This document shows, piece after piece, positions 16,446 through 25,720 of a stretch of DNA of 64,000 bases. Under the pieces are notes generated by a model. The model saw only the letters and a program-made list of their open reading frames with translations. It did no database searches and was not told the DNA's origin. Both the position numbers and the translations under genes were made by a program. Position 1 is the stretch's first letter. Each line of letters opens with the position of its first letter. Source of the DNA: Lysinimonas soli (GTDB taxonomy: Bacteria > Actinomycetota > Actinomycetes > Actinomycetales > Microbacteriaceae); the NCBI RefSeq assembly GCF_042655435.1, contig NZ_JBHSMG010000001.1, positions 1-64,000 on the forward strand, in the 5' to 3' direction.

Positions 16446-17356
16446 GACTGCACCGCCCCTGCGTGGTATTCGACTTCGTCCTGGGTGAGGGCGAGGTAGG
16501 CGTCTTCGAGCGATCCGGAAACCGGCGAGAGCTCGTGCAGCACGACGCGTTCCTGGGCCGCGAGTTCGCCGATGCGCGGCGCCGGAAGCCCGGTCACCTC
16601 GAGCAGCTCGGGTTCGGGGTGCTCGACGGTCGCCCCGTTCTGCGTGAGCAGCGGGGCGAGGCGTGCGACGTCGGGGGTGCGGACGCGGACCGCGGTGCCG
16701 GTGGCCATCGCCTCGATGGTGGCCACCGGGGCGTCGGCGATCACCCGACCGCGACCGAGCACGATGATGTGGTCGGCGGTCTGCGCCATCTCGCTCATCA
16801 GGTGGGAGGAGAGGAAGATGGTGCGGCCCTGCTCGGCGAGATGCCGGGTGAGCTGGCGGACCCAGATCACGCCCTCGGGGTCGAGGCCGTTGACCGGCTC
16901 GTCGAGGATGAGCACCGCGGGGTCGCCCAGCAGCGCCGCGGCGATCCCGAGCCGCTGCCCCATCCCGAGCGAGAAGCCGCCGACCCGCTTGCGCGCCACC
17001 GATTCGAGCCCGGTGAGGGCGATCACCTCATCGACGCGCTGTCGCCGGATGCCGTGAGTCGCCGCCAGCGCGAGCAGATGGTTCTCGGCGGTGCGCCCGG
17101 TGTGCACGGCCTTCGCGTCGAGCAGAACGCCGACCTCGCGCAGCGGGGCCCGCAGCTCGGAGTATTCCCGGCCGTTCACCGTGACGCGGCCGGCCGTCGG
17201 GCGGTCGAGCGCCACGATGAGCCGCATCGTCGTCGACTTGCCCGCGCCGTTCGGACCGAGGAACCCGGTGACCATCCCGGGCTTGACGGTGAAGGTCACC
17301 TCGTCGACGGCGGTCTTGGTGCCGTACCGCTTGCTCAGACCAACGGCCTCGATCAT
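16442..17356 (-). CDS. ABC transporter ATP-binding protein
   Basis: 304 residues. Walker A GPNGAGKSTTMR, signature FSLGMGQRLGIAAALL, Walker B VLILDEPVNGLDPEG and the switch His in FLSSHLMSE are all intact. The C-terminal DUF4162-like extension (about 215-300) is common in drug-export ATPases. It energises the permease encoded downstream. ATG at 17356. Confidence 0.95.
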   Translation of the reverse strand: MIEAVGLSKRYGTKTAVDEVTFTVKPGMVTGFLGPNGAGKSTTMRLIVALDRPTAGRVTVNGREYSELRAPLREVGVLLDAKAVHTGRTAENHLLALAATHGIRRQRVDEVIALTGLESVARKRVGGFSLGMGQRLGIAAALLGDPAVLILDEPVNGLDPEGVIWVRQLTRHLAEQGRTIFLSSHLMSEMAQTADHIIVLGRGRVIADAPVATIEAMATGTAVRVRTPDVARLAPLLTQNGATVEHPEPELLEVTGLPAPRIGELAAQERVVLHELSPVSGSLEDAYLALTQDEVEYHAGAVQS

Positions 17357-17450
17357 GACATCTTCCTCATGATCTCAACGCTATGCCGTGGATCGCGCCG
17401 GGTCGTCATCCCGAAGGAGTACGCGCGATGTCTCCGAGCCGCCCTCCGCG

Positions 17451-19109
17451 TCAGGCTGCCGCGAGCGCGTGGGCGTCGAGGATCGTGTAGCTGTAGCCCT
17501 GCTCGGCGAGGAAGCGCTGTCGGTTCTGGGCGAAGTCCTGATCGACCGTGTCGCGGGCGACGAGCGTGTAGAAGTTGGCGGGCAGCCCGCTCTCCTTCGG
17601 GCGCAGCAGCCGGCCGAGGCGCTGGGCCTCCTCCTGGCGGGAGCCGAACGAGCCGGAGACCTGGATGGCGACCGTCGCCTCGGGCAGGTCGATCGAGAAG
17701 TTGGCGACCTTCGAGACGACCAGCACCGTGGTCTTCCCCTCGCGGAAGTCCTGGTACAGCCGCTCGCGCTCGTCGATCGGGGTGGCACCGGTGAGCTTGG
17801 GGGCGTCCAAGGCGAGCGCCAGTTCGTCGATCTGGTCGAGGTACTGGCCGATCACCAGGATGCGCTCGCCGGCGTGCTTGGCGACGAGTTCCTTCACCAC
17901 GCCGAGCTTCGCCGGCGCGGTCGCCGCGAGCCGGTAGCGCTCGTCGTCGGCGGATGCCGCGTACTCCAGTCGCTCCTGCTGCGGCAGGTCGATGCGCACC
18001 TCGTAGCACGAGGCGGGGGAGATGAAGCCCTGCGCCTCGATCTCCTTCCAGGGCGCGTCGAAGCGCTTGGGGCCGATGAGCGAGAACACGTCCGACTCCC
18101 GCCCGTCTTCGCGCACCAGGGTCGCGGTCAGCCCGAGGCGGCGGCGGGCCTGTAGATCGGCGGTCAGCTTGAACACGGGGGCGGGCAGCAGGTGCACCTC
18201 GTCGTAGACGATGAGTCCCCAGTCGAGCGCGTCGAGCAGCGCGAGGTGGGCGTACTCGCCCTTCCGCTTCGCGGTGAGGATCTGATAGGTCGCGATGGTG
18301 ACCGGCCTGATCTCCTTCACCTGGCCGGAGTACTCGCCGATCTCGTCCTCGGTGAGGCTGGTCCGCTTGAGCAGCTCGGCCCGCCACTGCCGCGCGCTGA
18401 CCGTGTTGGTCACGAGGATGAGCGTGGTGGTGTCGGCGCGCGCCATCGCCCCGGCGCCGACGAGGGTCTTGCCCGCGCCGCAGGGCAGCACGACGACGCC
18501 CGAGCCGCCCGTGAAGAAGTTGTCGATCGCCTGCACCTGATACGGGCGCAGGCCCCAGCCGTCGGCCGCATTGAGGTCGATCTGATGCGGGGTGCCGGGG
18601 GTGTACCCCGCGTGGTCCTCGGCGGGCCAGCCGAGCTTGAGCAGCTCCTGCTTGACCTGGCCACGGGCCCACGGCAGCAGGGTCCACTCCGTGGAGCTGC
18701 GTCGCACGCCCAGGAACTGGCCGACCTTGGGGCTGCGGGTGATCTCGGCGAGCACCGCGGGATCCGTCGCCGTGATGATCAGCTCGCCGCTCTGACCGTC
18801 GGGGCTCGCGTCGCGCTCGATGACGAGCCGACCGTAGCGGCCGACCGTCTCGGCGATGTCGATCGAGACCGACTGCGGCACCGGGAACTTGGCGTAGTCC
18901 TCGAGGGTCGCGAGCATCTGCTCGGCGGTGTGCCCGGCCGCGCGCGCGTTCCACAGTCCCAGCCGCGTGATGCGGTAGGTGTGCACGAACTCGGGAGCCC
19001 GCTCCAGTTCGGCGAAGACCGCCAGCTCGTGCCGGGCCTCCTCGGCCTGCGGGTGCGCCACCTCGAGCAGCACGGTGCGGTCGCTCTGCACGATGAGGGG
19101 GCCGTTCAT
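17451..19109 (-). CDS. Bacterial XPB-like DNA helicase
   Basis: 552 residues, superfamily 2 helicase related to eukaryotic XPB. An N-terminal damage-recognition-like domain (1-180) contains PLIVQSDRTVLLEVAHP. Helicase domain 1 has LPCGAGKTLVGA (Walker A) and YDEVHLLPAP (DEVH box). Domain 2 ends with the arginine-finger region FGSRQEEAQRLGRLLRPK. ATG at 19109; the 5' frame extension is antisense artefact. It unwinds DNA in repair or transcription-linked processes. The partner gene upstream on the same strand encodes the helicase-associated protein typical of this pair. Confidence 0.93.
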   Translation of the reverse strand: MNGPLIVQSDRTVLLEVAHPQAEEARHELAVFAELERAPEFVHTYRITRLGLWNARAAGHTAEQMLATLEDYAKFPVPQSVSIDIAETVGRYGRLVIERDASPDGQSGELIITATDPAVLAEITRSPKVGQFLGVRRSSTEWTLLPWARGQVKQELLKLGWPAEDHAGYTPGTPHQIDLNAADGWGLRPYQVQAIDNFFTGGSGVVVLPCGAGKTLVGAGAMARADTTTLILVTNTVSARQWRAELLKRTSLTEDEIGEYSGQVKEIRPVTIATYQILTAKRKGEYAHLALLDALDWGLIVYDEVHLLPAPVFKLTADLQARRRLGLTATLVREDGRESDVFSLIGPKRFDAPWKEIEAQGFISPASCYEVRIDLPQQERLEYAASADDERYRLAATAPAKLGVVKELVAKHAGERILVIGQYLDQIDELALALDAPKLTGATPIDERERLYQDFREGKTTVLVVSKVANFSIDLPEATVAIQVSGSFGSRQEEAQRLGRLLRPKESGLPANFYTLVARDTVDQDFAQNRQRFLAEQGYSYTILDAHALAAA

Positions 19110-19224
19110 GCGGTGCCTTTCCTGCGGTCGGGTTCTGCTGCCGATCCTGTTGCCGGGGATGCTGCACCGCGACAACGGGCGACCTGCAAGCCTAGCGGCC
19201 CCGCCTGTGGGCCGCCGCGTCGGC

Positions 19225-21102
19225 TCAGGCCGGACGGACCGCCGTGATCGACGACAGGGGGAGGGTGCGCTCGATGTCCGCGCGGCGGTCGCGAGCGCGA
19301 AGGCGTCCGCTCGCCATCGAGGCGGGCTCGAGGTGGTAGTCGACGTCCGAGCCATCGGGCAGCCGCACGCTCACGACCACCGCCATCTTGTTCTTCACCG
19401 CGGTCTCGAGTTGGCGCGCGAGCCAGGCCTGCCCGGTCTCCTCGGGGGTGACAGCCGACCCCGAGCGCACTCGCGCCACGAGGATCGCCGCCGTGTCGTC
19501 GCTCAGCGCGCCGCCGGCGCCGACCCGACGCTCGCGACGCAGTTCGATGATCCGGCCCTCCGCGTCTTCCGCCACGACCGGGTACCGCGCATCCGCGAGC
19601 GCCCAGTAGACCGGCGCCATGTCGATGCGGCTGAGCAGCCGATGCTCGTCGTCGGCCCGCAGCGCGAGCGGGGCGAGGTTCTGGTCGACCGCGAGCTGGT
19701 GCAGCAGGGCGGTGTCGTTCGAGTGCACGTAGCTGGCCATGCCGAAGCCGCCGCCCGACGTCGCCCCCGGGTCGAGCGCACCGACCCGCAGGGTGCCGAA
19801 GCGGGCCGCCGTGTCGGCCAGCAGGTAGTCGAGGGGCTGCGGGATGCCGGTGAGCGAGATCCCGGTCAAGAACTCGGTGATGCTGGCGGAGGTCTCGCCC
19901 GCGATCATCGCGCGGGTCAGGCTCGCGCCGGTGACCCGGTAGGTGGATGCCACCCCCCGCGCCTCGACGTCGGCCAGGCCCCGCAGGCGGTTGTCGACCG
20001 CCGCGACGAGCGGACCGGGCGCGATGATCGACAGGTCGTGCTGCACGTACACCTGCTCCACCTCGGCCGGAAACAGGTCCGCCATCGCGGTGGATGCCGC
20101 CTCCACCCCGTCCACGAGCAGCGCGGTCCCCGGAGTGGACGGGGTCGCCCCGCCGACCAGCCCGAGCAGCTCGGCTTCGTGCCCGACCGTGCTGAGCCGC
20201 TGGCGGATCCAGTCTCCGCCGGCCGGGTACAGCCAGGTCACGAAGTCGGCCAGCCGCTCGCCCCAGACGGCGTGCGCGAGTTGGCGCAGCACCAACCGCA
20301 GCTCGTCGGGCAGGCGCTCGAGCCAGCCGGAGGCGAGCGCCGCCCAGCGCTCGAGGCGGGCTCCGGCGAGCCAGGCTGCGGCTGCCCCGCTCGGCGACCA
20401 GCTGCCGCCCTCGAGCGTGGCCAACCCGGCCCGGCTCGCGATGTCGAGCAGCACGTCCACCTGGTCGCTCTCGACTCCCGCGAGGGCGGCGAGCCGCCGA
20501 CCGTCGGGTAGCGCGACACCGCCGCGGGCGAGCTGTCGAGCCGGCTCGTCCCGCAGGGCGAGCAGCAGCTCGGTCACGGCGGTGACGGTCGCGAAGGCGC
20601 GGTCGCCGGCTCCGCGGTCGACGAAGCGGGCATCCGACTCGCTCACCGGCTCGAGGGCGGGTGGCGGGGTGCCTCCGACCAACTCGGTGCGGGAGGGCAG
20701 GCCGAAGGCCGGCCAGGCGGTCAGCTGCTCGACGACGGCATCCCAGGGGGCCACGCGCCCGGACTCCTCGCCCAGCAGGCCGGCGGCGACGCCGGTCGCG
20801 ATCCGCTCGTCGACCTCCTGCCGCGTCGCGCCGAGGGCGTCGGCGAGCTGGCCGGCGGTCGGGGCGCCGGTCGTCGCGGCGAGTTCGCCGGCGACCGCGA
20901 GCAGGGCGAGCGTCGGCCGATCGAGACGCTGCAGCGCCGTCTGCACCGACGCACGGTCGAGCAGGGCCTCCGCCAGGTCGAAGAAGTCGCGGATGCCCTG
21001 CTGCCGCACCCCGCGATCCGTCACCAGGCGGGTCAGGGCGTCGTCGTCGAGCGCGCGCAGCCGGGCCGCGAGCGCGAGAGCGGAACCGCTAGTTGCCGGC
21101 AT
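19225..21102 (-). CDS. XPB-associated protein (Helicase_C_3 type)
   Basis: 625 residues, Leu/Ala-rich helical N-terminal half with winged-helix-like repeats (LTRLVTDRGVRQQGIRDFFDLAEALL), followed by a conserved C-terminal part with YVQHDLSIIAPGPL and RVTGASLTRAMIAGET, as in the actinobacterial family named for a helicase C-terminal or XPB/Ssl2 N-terminal domain (PF13625 type). It carries no helicase Walker motifs. It precedes the XPB helicase on the same strand and probably works with it on DNA. Start ATG at 21102 overlaps the gene before it by 14 bp. Confidence 0.85.
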   Translation of the reverse strand: MPATSGSALALAARLRALDDDALTRLVTDRGVRQQGIRDFFDLAEALLDRASVQTALQRLDRPTLALLAVAGELAATTGAPTAGQLADALGATRQEVDERIATGVAAGLLGEESGRVAPWDAVVEQLTAWPAFGLPSRTELVGGTPPPALEPVSESDARFVDRGAGDRAFATVTAVTELLLALRDEPARQLARGGVALPDGRRLAALAGVESDQVDVLLDIASRAGLATLEGGSWSPSGAAAAWLAGARLERWAALASGWLERLPDELRLVLRQLAHAVWGERLADFVTWLYPAGGDWIRQRLSTVGHEAELLGLVGGATPSTPGTALLVDGVEAASTAMADLFPAEVEQVYVQHDLSIIAPGPLVAAVDNRLRGLADVEARGVASTYRVTGASLTRAMIAGETSASITEFLTGISLTGIPQPLDYLLADTAARFGTLRVGALDPGATSGGGFGMASYVHSNDTALLHQLAVDQNLAPLALRADDEHRLLSRIDMAPVYWALADARYPVVAEDAEGRIIELRRERRVGAGGALSDDTAAILVARVRSGSAVTPEETGQAWLARQLETAVKNKMAVVVSVRLPDGSDVDYHLEPASMASGRLRARDRRADIERTLPLSSITAVRPA

Positions 21103-21352
21103 CCCGCGCGAGTCGAGCGCGCCGCGTGACCGTCAGCACCAGGAAGATCAGCAGCAGAACGACGGCGAGGGGCAGACCGATCAGGGGCAGCGCCGCCGCT
21201 GCGGGCCAGACACCCACCGTGAAGTCGGCGCGCATCGCGCGACCCACGAAGATCGCAGCGATCGCCACGATCGAAATGCCCGCGACAGAACCGATGACGA
21301 ACGCCAGGATGCGTTCGATACGATTGAGGGGCACACGGGTGTTCTCTGCCAC
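21089..21352 (-). CDS. Small two-helix membrane protein, hypothetical
   Basis: 87 residues from GTG at 21352; two hydrophobic helices (about 15-37 and 45-72) and a basic C-terminus TRRARLARD. It is conserved in position next to the XPB partner gene but has no assigned function. Its 3' end overlaps the following gene by 14 bp, so they are coupled. It is divergent from the second cold-shock gene. Confidence 0.65.
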   Translation of the reverse strand: MAENTRVPLNRIERILAFVIGSVAGISIVAIAAIFVGRAMRADFTVGVWPAAAALPLIGLPLAVVLLLIFLVLTVTRRARLARDAGN

Positions 21353-21414
21353 GACACCAGGATAGGGCCAGCGGACCGGCCCCACGCCCCATGCATCACG
21401 AGGAAGAGGTCCCC

Positions 21415-21795
21415 ATGCCCACCGGCAAGGTCAAGTTCTACGACGAAGACAAAGGCTTCGGCTTCATCGCATCCGATGACGGCACGGAGGTGTTCCTGCA
21501 CGCCTCCGCCCTCCCGGCGGGCACCGTCGTGCGCGCGGGCAGCCGGCTCGAGTTCGGCATCGCCGACGGCAAGAAGGGCGCGCAGGCGCTCTCGGTGCGC
21601 GTGCTCGACGCTCCGCCGAGCCTCAGCAAGCTCACCCGGCGCTCCGCCGACGACATGGCGATCGTGGTCGAAGACCTCGTGAAGCTGCTCGACGGCATCG
21701 GGGCGGGTCTGCGGCGCGGCCGCTACCCCGACAAGCAGCACGGCTCGAAGATCGCCGCCGTGCTTCGCAAGGTCGCCGACGACCTGGATGCGTGA
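21415..21795 (+). CDS. Cold-shock domain protein with C-terminal extension
   Basis: 126 residues. The cold-shock domain occupies 1-66 with RNP1-like DEDKGFGFIA and RNP2-like EVFLHASAL. A 60-residue tail, LTRRSADDMAIVVEDLVKLL onward, is predicted helical and basic. This longer form is common in actinobacteria and differs from the 67-residue CspA at 7623. ATG at 21415 follows GAGGAAGAGG. The stop overlaps the DUF3027 start by 8 bp. Confidence 0.9.
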   Translation: MPTGKVKFYDEDKGFGFIASDDGTEVFLHASALPAGTVVRAGSRLEFGIADGKKGAQALSVRVLDAPPSLSKLTRRSADDMAIVVEDLVKLLDGIGAGLRRGRYPDKQHGSKIAAVLRKVADDLDA

Positions 21796-22447
21796 GCTCG
21801 TGAGCGACACCGAGCTGGTCGATCTGGCGCGGGCGGGGTTGCTCGAGGTGACCCCGGCATCCACGGTGGGCGAGATGCTCGAGCAGTCGACCGACGACCA
21901 GGGCGTCACGACCGTGCTGTTCGCGGCGACGATGCTCGGCTATCCGGGCTGGCACTGGACGGTCAGCCTCGCCCGGGTTCCGGGCGAGAGCCCGACCGTG
22001 CTCGAGGCGGAACTGCTGCCCGGCGAGGGCGCCCTGCTGGCCCCGGACTGGGTTCCGTGGTCGGAGCGGCTCGACGACTACAAGGCCGCGCAGGCGGCGA
22101 TCGCCGCGGGCGAGCTGGCGGCGGGCGGAGCGTCCGACGAGAGCGCCGAGCTCGACGACGAGGACGATGACCTCGGCGACGACCTCGACGAGCTCGACGA
22201 TGATGATGACGACCACGACGAGCACGGCGACGACGATCTGGGCGACGACCCGGACGACGGCATCGACTTCGAGTCGGATGCCGTGCTGGCCGAACTCCCG
22301 ATCGAGGAGTTCATCGAGGGCGAGCTAGCTGTGCCGGCGTCGATGGGTGACGACGAGCAGGATGAGGCCGATCCCGAGTCCGACGAGGACGGTCCAGAGC
22401 CACCAGCCGCGCCCGTCCGCAAGCAGCGGGCGAAGAAAGAGCAGTAG
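21788..22447 (+). CDS. DUF3027 family acidic protein
   Basis: 219 residues. The N-terminal 100 residues are the DUF3027 core (LGYPGWHWTVSLARV and LAPDWVPWSERL). The remainder is very acidic, with long Asp/Glu runs at about 120-165, and a basic tail. Role unknown, conserved downstream of this cold-shock gene type. Its last 123 bp overlap the convergent DUF2530 gene, so much of its C-terminal tail is antisense to another gene. Confidence 0.82.
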   Translation: MRELVSDTELVDLARAGLLEVTPASTVGEMLEQSTDDQGVTTVLFAATMLGYPGWHWTVSLARVPGESPTVLEAELLPGEGALLAPDWVPWSERLDDYKAAQAAIAAGELAAGGASDESAELDDEDDDLGDDLDELDDDDDDHDEHGDDDLGDDPDDGIDFESDAVLAELPIEEFIEGELAVPASMGDDEQDEADPESDEDGPEPPAAPVRKQRAKKEQ

Positions 22448-22561
22448 GCCACCGAGGGCCACAAGCCAGAGCACCAGCCCGACCAGCACGGCCTTGCGGT
22501 CATCCGTCTTCACGGGTGCTGGATCGGGGCGACGCTCCGAGTCCTTCAGCCACAGGCGCAT
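22325..22561 (-). CDS. DUF2530 small membrane protein
   Basis: 78 residues: a short polar N-terminus (RLWLKDSERRPDPAP) then two membrane helices (about 25-45 and 52-72) with WLWTVLVGLGIG and a basic end. Matches the actinobacterial DUF2530 pattern. It is convergent with DUF3027 and overlaps its last 123 bp. Function unknown. Confidence 0.75.
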   Translation of the reverse strand: MRLWLKDSERRPDPAPVKTDDRKAVLVGLVLWLVALGGLLLFLRPLLADGRGWWLWTVLVGLGIGLILLVVTHRRRHS

Positions 22562-22659
22562 GCTGCCAGCCTAGCGACGCCGTCATCGCGCCGAGAGCGC
22601 ACAAACGGTCGCTTTGGCGGCGGGTATTGCGACGCTTTGTGGACTTTCGGCGGCGGGCG

Positions 22660-23772
22660 TCAGGCGGCGGTGTGCTCGACGACGAAGTCGATCGCGCGCG
22701 TCAGGGTGCGCACGTCCTCCGGTTCGATCGCCACGAAGGTCGCGATGCGCAACTGGTTGCGGCCGAGCTTGCGGTACGGCTCGGTGTCGACGATGCCGTT
22801 GGCGCGCAGCGTCTTGGCGACCGCGGCCGCGTCGATGCTGTCGTCGAAGTCGATCGTGACGACGACCTGCGAGCGGTGCTCCGGCACGGCGACGAACGGC
22901 GTCGTGAACGCGGTGCTCTCGGCCCAGTCGTAGAGGATGCCCGACGACTGCTTCGTGCGGGCGTCGGCCCAGGCGAGCCCGCCGTTGCCATTGATCCAGT
23001 CGATCTGGTTCTCCATGAGCAGCAGCGTCGACACCGCGGGGGTGTTGAGGGTCTGCTCGAGGCGCGAGTTGTCGACCGCGTTCTTGAGGCTCAGGAACTC
23101 GGGGATGTAGCGGTCCCCGGCGGCGATGCGCTCGATCCGCTCGATCGCCGCGGGCGACACCAGCGCGAACCAGAGGCCGCCGTCGCTGGCGAAGTTCTTC
23201 TGCGGGGCGAAGTAATAGACGTCCATCTCGGCCGGATCGAAGTCGACCCCGCCCGCGGCGCTCGTCGCGTCGATCACGGTGAGCGCTCCCTCGTCGCCGT
23301 GCACGCGGGTCACCGGAGCCATGACGCCGGTCGAGGTCTCGTTCTGGGGCCACGCGTAGACGTCGATGCCGGGGAGCACCTCGATCGCGCTGCGCGATCC
23401 GCCCGGCGCCGAGATGACGTGAGGCGCCTCGAGGAACGGCGCCGCGGCCGCGCCGGCGAACTTCGAGCCGAACTCGCCGAAGGTCAGGTGCTCGCTGCGG
23501 CGTTCGATCAGCGAGAAGGCCGCGGCATCCCAGAATGCGGTCGATCCGCCGTTGCCGAGCAGGATCTCGTAGCCGTCGGGCGCGTGGAACAGCTCGCCGA
23601 GTCCGGCGCGCACCCGGCCGACCAGGTTCTTCACCGGGGCCTGCCGATGGGAGGTGCCCAGCAGCTCCGCGTGTGCGGAGAGGTGCGCGAGTTGCTCGGG
23701 GCGGACCTTGGAGGGCCCACAACCGAACCGGCCGTCGACGGGAAGCAGGTCGCGGGGGATCTCGAGCGTCAC
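22660..23772 (-). CDS. serC: Phosphoserine aminotransferase SerC
   Basis: 370 residues; PLP enzyme of serine (and pyridoxal phosphate) biosynthesis that converts 3-phosphohydroxypyruvate to phosphoserine. It has FGCGPSKVRPEQL at the N-terminus, the PLP phosphate region GNGGSTAFWDAA, Asp in VIDATSAAGG and the Schiff-base lysine in APQKNFASDGG. This is the longer actinobacterial class. GTG start at 23772. Divergent from the DtxR-type regulator. Confidence 0.95.
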   Translation of the reverse strand: MTLEIPRDLLPVDGRFGCGPSKVRPEQLAHLSAHAELLGTSHRQAPVKNLVGRVRAGLGELFHAPDGYEILLGNGGSTAFWDAAAFSLIERRSEHLTFGEFGSKFAGAAAAPFLEAPHVISAPGGSRSAIEVLPGIDVYAWPQNETSTGVMAPVTRVHGDEGALTVIDATSAAGGVDFDPAEMDVYYFAPQKNFASDGGLWFALVSPAAIERIERIAAGDRYIPEFLSLKNAVDNSRLEQTLNTPAVSTLLLMENQIDWINGNGGLAWADARTKQSSGILYDWAESTAFTTPFVAVPEHRSQVVVTIDFDDSIDAAAVAKTLRANGIVDTEPYRKLGRNQLRIATFVAIEPEDVRTLTRAIDFVVEHTAA

Positions 23773-23915
23773 GGGTCAATCGTACCGACTGCGGGGCGCC
23801 CCTCCGCGCGGCCGGATCCGTCGTCCGATGCGCTCCGCCCGGCCCAGCGAGGCCCGGCGAACGGGAGGTGGCCCCGGTAGGCTTGGCCGGTCCGCTGCCA
23901 CCCGGGGAGTCCACG

Positions 23916-24608
23916 ATGACAGATCTCGTCGACACGACAGAGATGTACCTGCGCACGATCCTCGACCTCGAAGAAGAGGGGATCGTTCCGCTGCGGGCAC
24001 GCATCTCGGAACGGCTCGGTCACTCCGGCCCGACCGTGTCGCAGACCATCGGACGGATGGAGCGCGACGGCCTCGTCACCGTCGAGGGCGATCGGCACCT
24101 GGCTCTCACCACGCAGGGGCGCTCCCGCGCGGTGCACGTCATGCGCAAGCACCGCCTCGCCGAGCGACTGCTCGCCGACGTGATCGGGCTCGACTGGGCC
24201 TATGTGCACGACGAGGCATGCCGCTGGGAGCACGTCATGAGCGAGCAGGTCGAGCGCCGGCTGCTGGTGCTGCTCGACCACCCGACCGAGTCGCCGTACG
24301 GCAACCCGATCCCCGCCCTCGACGAGCTGGGCGATCCGCTCGCGGCCCCGTTCCTGCACGGCGTCGTCAACCTGGTGAAGCGCGTCGAGGGGGTCGAGGG
24401 CCCCGTCAGCGGCGTGATCCGCCGCCTCGGCGAGCCCGTGCAGTTCGAGCCGGAGTTGCTGCAGCAGCTGCTCTCGGCCGGGGTCGTGCCGGGAGCTCAG
24501 GTCACCATCTCGGCGGCCGGATCGTACGTGCTCGTGCAGGTCGACGGCCACGGCGAGGGGCTCGAACTGCCCGTCGAGGTCGCGACGCACGTGTACGTCG
24601 CGAGCTGA
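23916..24608 (+). CDS. DtxR/IdeR-type metal-dependent regulator
   Basis: 230 residues. N-terminal winged helix (1-70) with ARISERLGHSGPTVSQTIGRM; dimerisation/metal domain (72-140) with LDWAYVHDEACRWEHVMSEQ, carrying Cys, Glu and His ligands, and PYGNPIP; SH3-like C-terminal domain. This is the iron- or manganese-dependent repressor family that blocks siderophore and uptake genes when metal is bound. ATG at 23916 with GGGGAG upstream. Confidence 0.92.
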   Translation: MTDLVDTTEMYLRTILDLEEEGIVPLRARISERLGHSGPTVSQTIGRMERDGLVTVEGDRHLALTTQGRSRAVHVMRKHRLAERLLADVIGLDWAYVHDEACRWEHVMSEQVERRLLVLLDHPTESPYGNPIPALDELGDPLAAPFLHGVVNLVKRVEGVEGPVSGVIRRLGEPVQFEPELLQQLLSAGVVPGAQVTISAAGSYVLVQVDGHGEGLELPVEVATHVYVAS

Positions 24609-24839
24609 GCATCCGCGTCTCCTCCCCAGGCCGACGCGCCACAGGATCCCGCCTAGACGGCGCGGTCGACTGGCGGCACGGCATCCCGTCGCGTACAGTT
24701 GCGAAGTCCTCTCGGCCACGCAAACCGGTCGGAGGCCGCACTGCAGGGCGTCTCGTTCACCCATCCTCTGCCGCGCGACGTGACATACGACAGGGATGGG
24801 GCGGCACACCTAGCCGGCCGAGACGCAGGAGATTACCTC
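24609..24839 (+). promoter_or_regulatory. Structured 5' leader of the NlpC/P60 gene
   Basis: A 230-base leader without a gene. Two nested perfect stems are visible: 24748-24755 with 24819-24826 (eight pairs, GCGTCTCG / CGAGACGC) and 24760-24766 with 24794-24800 (CCCATCC / GGATGGG). The ribosome binding site AGGAG (24827-24831) begins directly after the outer stem. A regulatory RNA is plausible because c-di-AMP riboswitches often precede such genes in actinobacteria, but the ydaO consensus could not be matched. Confidence 0.5.
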
Positions 24840-25604
24840 TTGTTCTCAGGTACCACCCGCCGCTCGGCGAACCCGACAGAAGTTCCCTCGACTGACCTCT
24901 CGCCCGTTGACGCCTCGCGCCGCCGCCGGCCGAACGGGCGCAGGCCCGCCTTCGTGAACCTGGCCGTCATGGCCATCGCGGTTCCCGCGATCTTCTGCAC
25001 CGTCGCCTTGCCGGCCTACGCCGCCCGCCCCGCGCCCTCGACAGCGGGAGCGGATGCCACGGCCGAGCTGCAGCACATGAAGTCGACCGACGCGCAGGCC
25101 GTCGCCGTCGCGAGCGACGTGCAGGTCGACGTGTCGACCCGTGACTCGTTCACCGCCACATCGGTCGCCGAATTGAAGCGCGCCCAGCTGCGGGCCGCGC
25201 TCGCCACCTACAGCGGCCCCTCGGTGCGCGCCCTGCTGGCCAACCCGCCCTACCCCAACTTCAGCCTCGACCAGGTCGTCGCGGTCGCCAAGCAGTACGT
25301 GGGCGTTCCCTATGTCTATGGCGGCAACACTCCCGCCGGTTTCGACTGCTCGGGCTTCACCCAGTACGTCTACGCCCAGTTCGGCGTCTCGCTGCCGCAC
25401 TCCGCGTCGCATCAGGGCTCGGGCGGAACCGCGATCGCGCCATCCGCTGCGCTGCCGGGCGACCTCGTGGTCATGGATGGCGGCGGGCACGTCGGCATCT
25501 ACCTGGGTGGCAACATGATGATCGATGCCCCGTACCCGGGCCTCAACGTCGAAATCCGCGCGATCTACACACCGAGCCACTGGTTCGTCCGCTACGGAAT
25601 CTGA
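24840..25604 (+). CDS. Secreted NlpC/P60 peptidoglycan hydrolase
   Basis: 254 residues if the TTG at 24840 is used; AGGAG lies eight bases upstream, and the earlier in-frame ATG at 24699 falls within the structured leader. A basic stretch (RRRRPNGRR) and hydrophobic helix ending in ALPAYAA form a signal or anchor. The NlpC/P60 domain (about 140-254) has the catalytic Cys in GFDCSGFTQYVY and His in GGHVGIYLG. It cleaves peptide stems of peptidoglycan. The region between is a short helical spacer. Confidence 0.88.
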   Translation: MFSGTTRRSANPTEVPSTDLSPVDASRRRRPNGRRPAFVNLAVMAIAVPAIFCTVALPAYAARPAPSTAGADATAELQHMKSTDAQAVAVASDVQVDVSTRDSFTATSVAELKRAQLRAALATYSGPSVRALLANPPYPNFSLDQVVAVAKQYVGVPYVYGGNTPAGFDCSGFTQYVYAQFGVSLPHSASHQGSGGTAIAPSAALPGDLVVMDGGGHVGIYLGGNMMIDAPYPGLNVEIRAIYTPSHWFVRYGI

Positions 25605-25720
25605 GCGTCGCAGACTCGTCGCCCCGCCCGTTTTCCGTGTCGTCACCGCACGGTGCCAGAACTGTGCTCGTTTTCGGGTTAACCTGGTGCTCTCGGTATC
25701 AACGGATTTCGGGAGAGCCC

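Noticed and set aside
24609..24839. c-di-AMP (ydaO) riboswitch
   Set aside because: Context fits, but the conserved sequence blocks could not be found; kept only as an unspecified structured leader.
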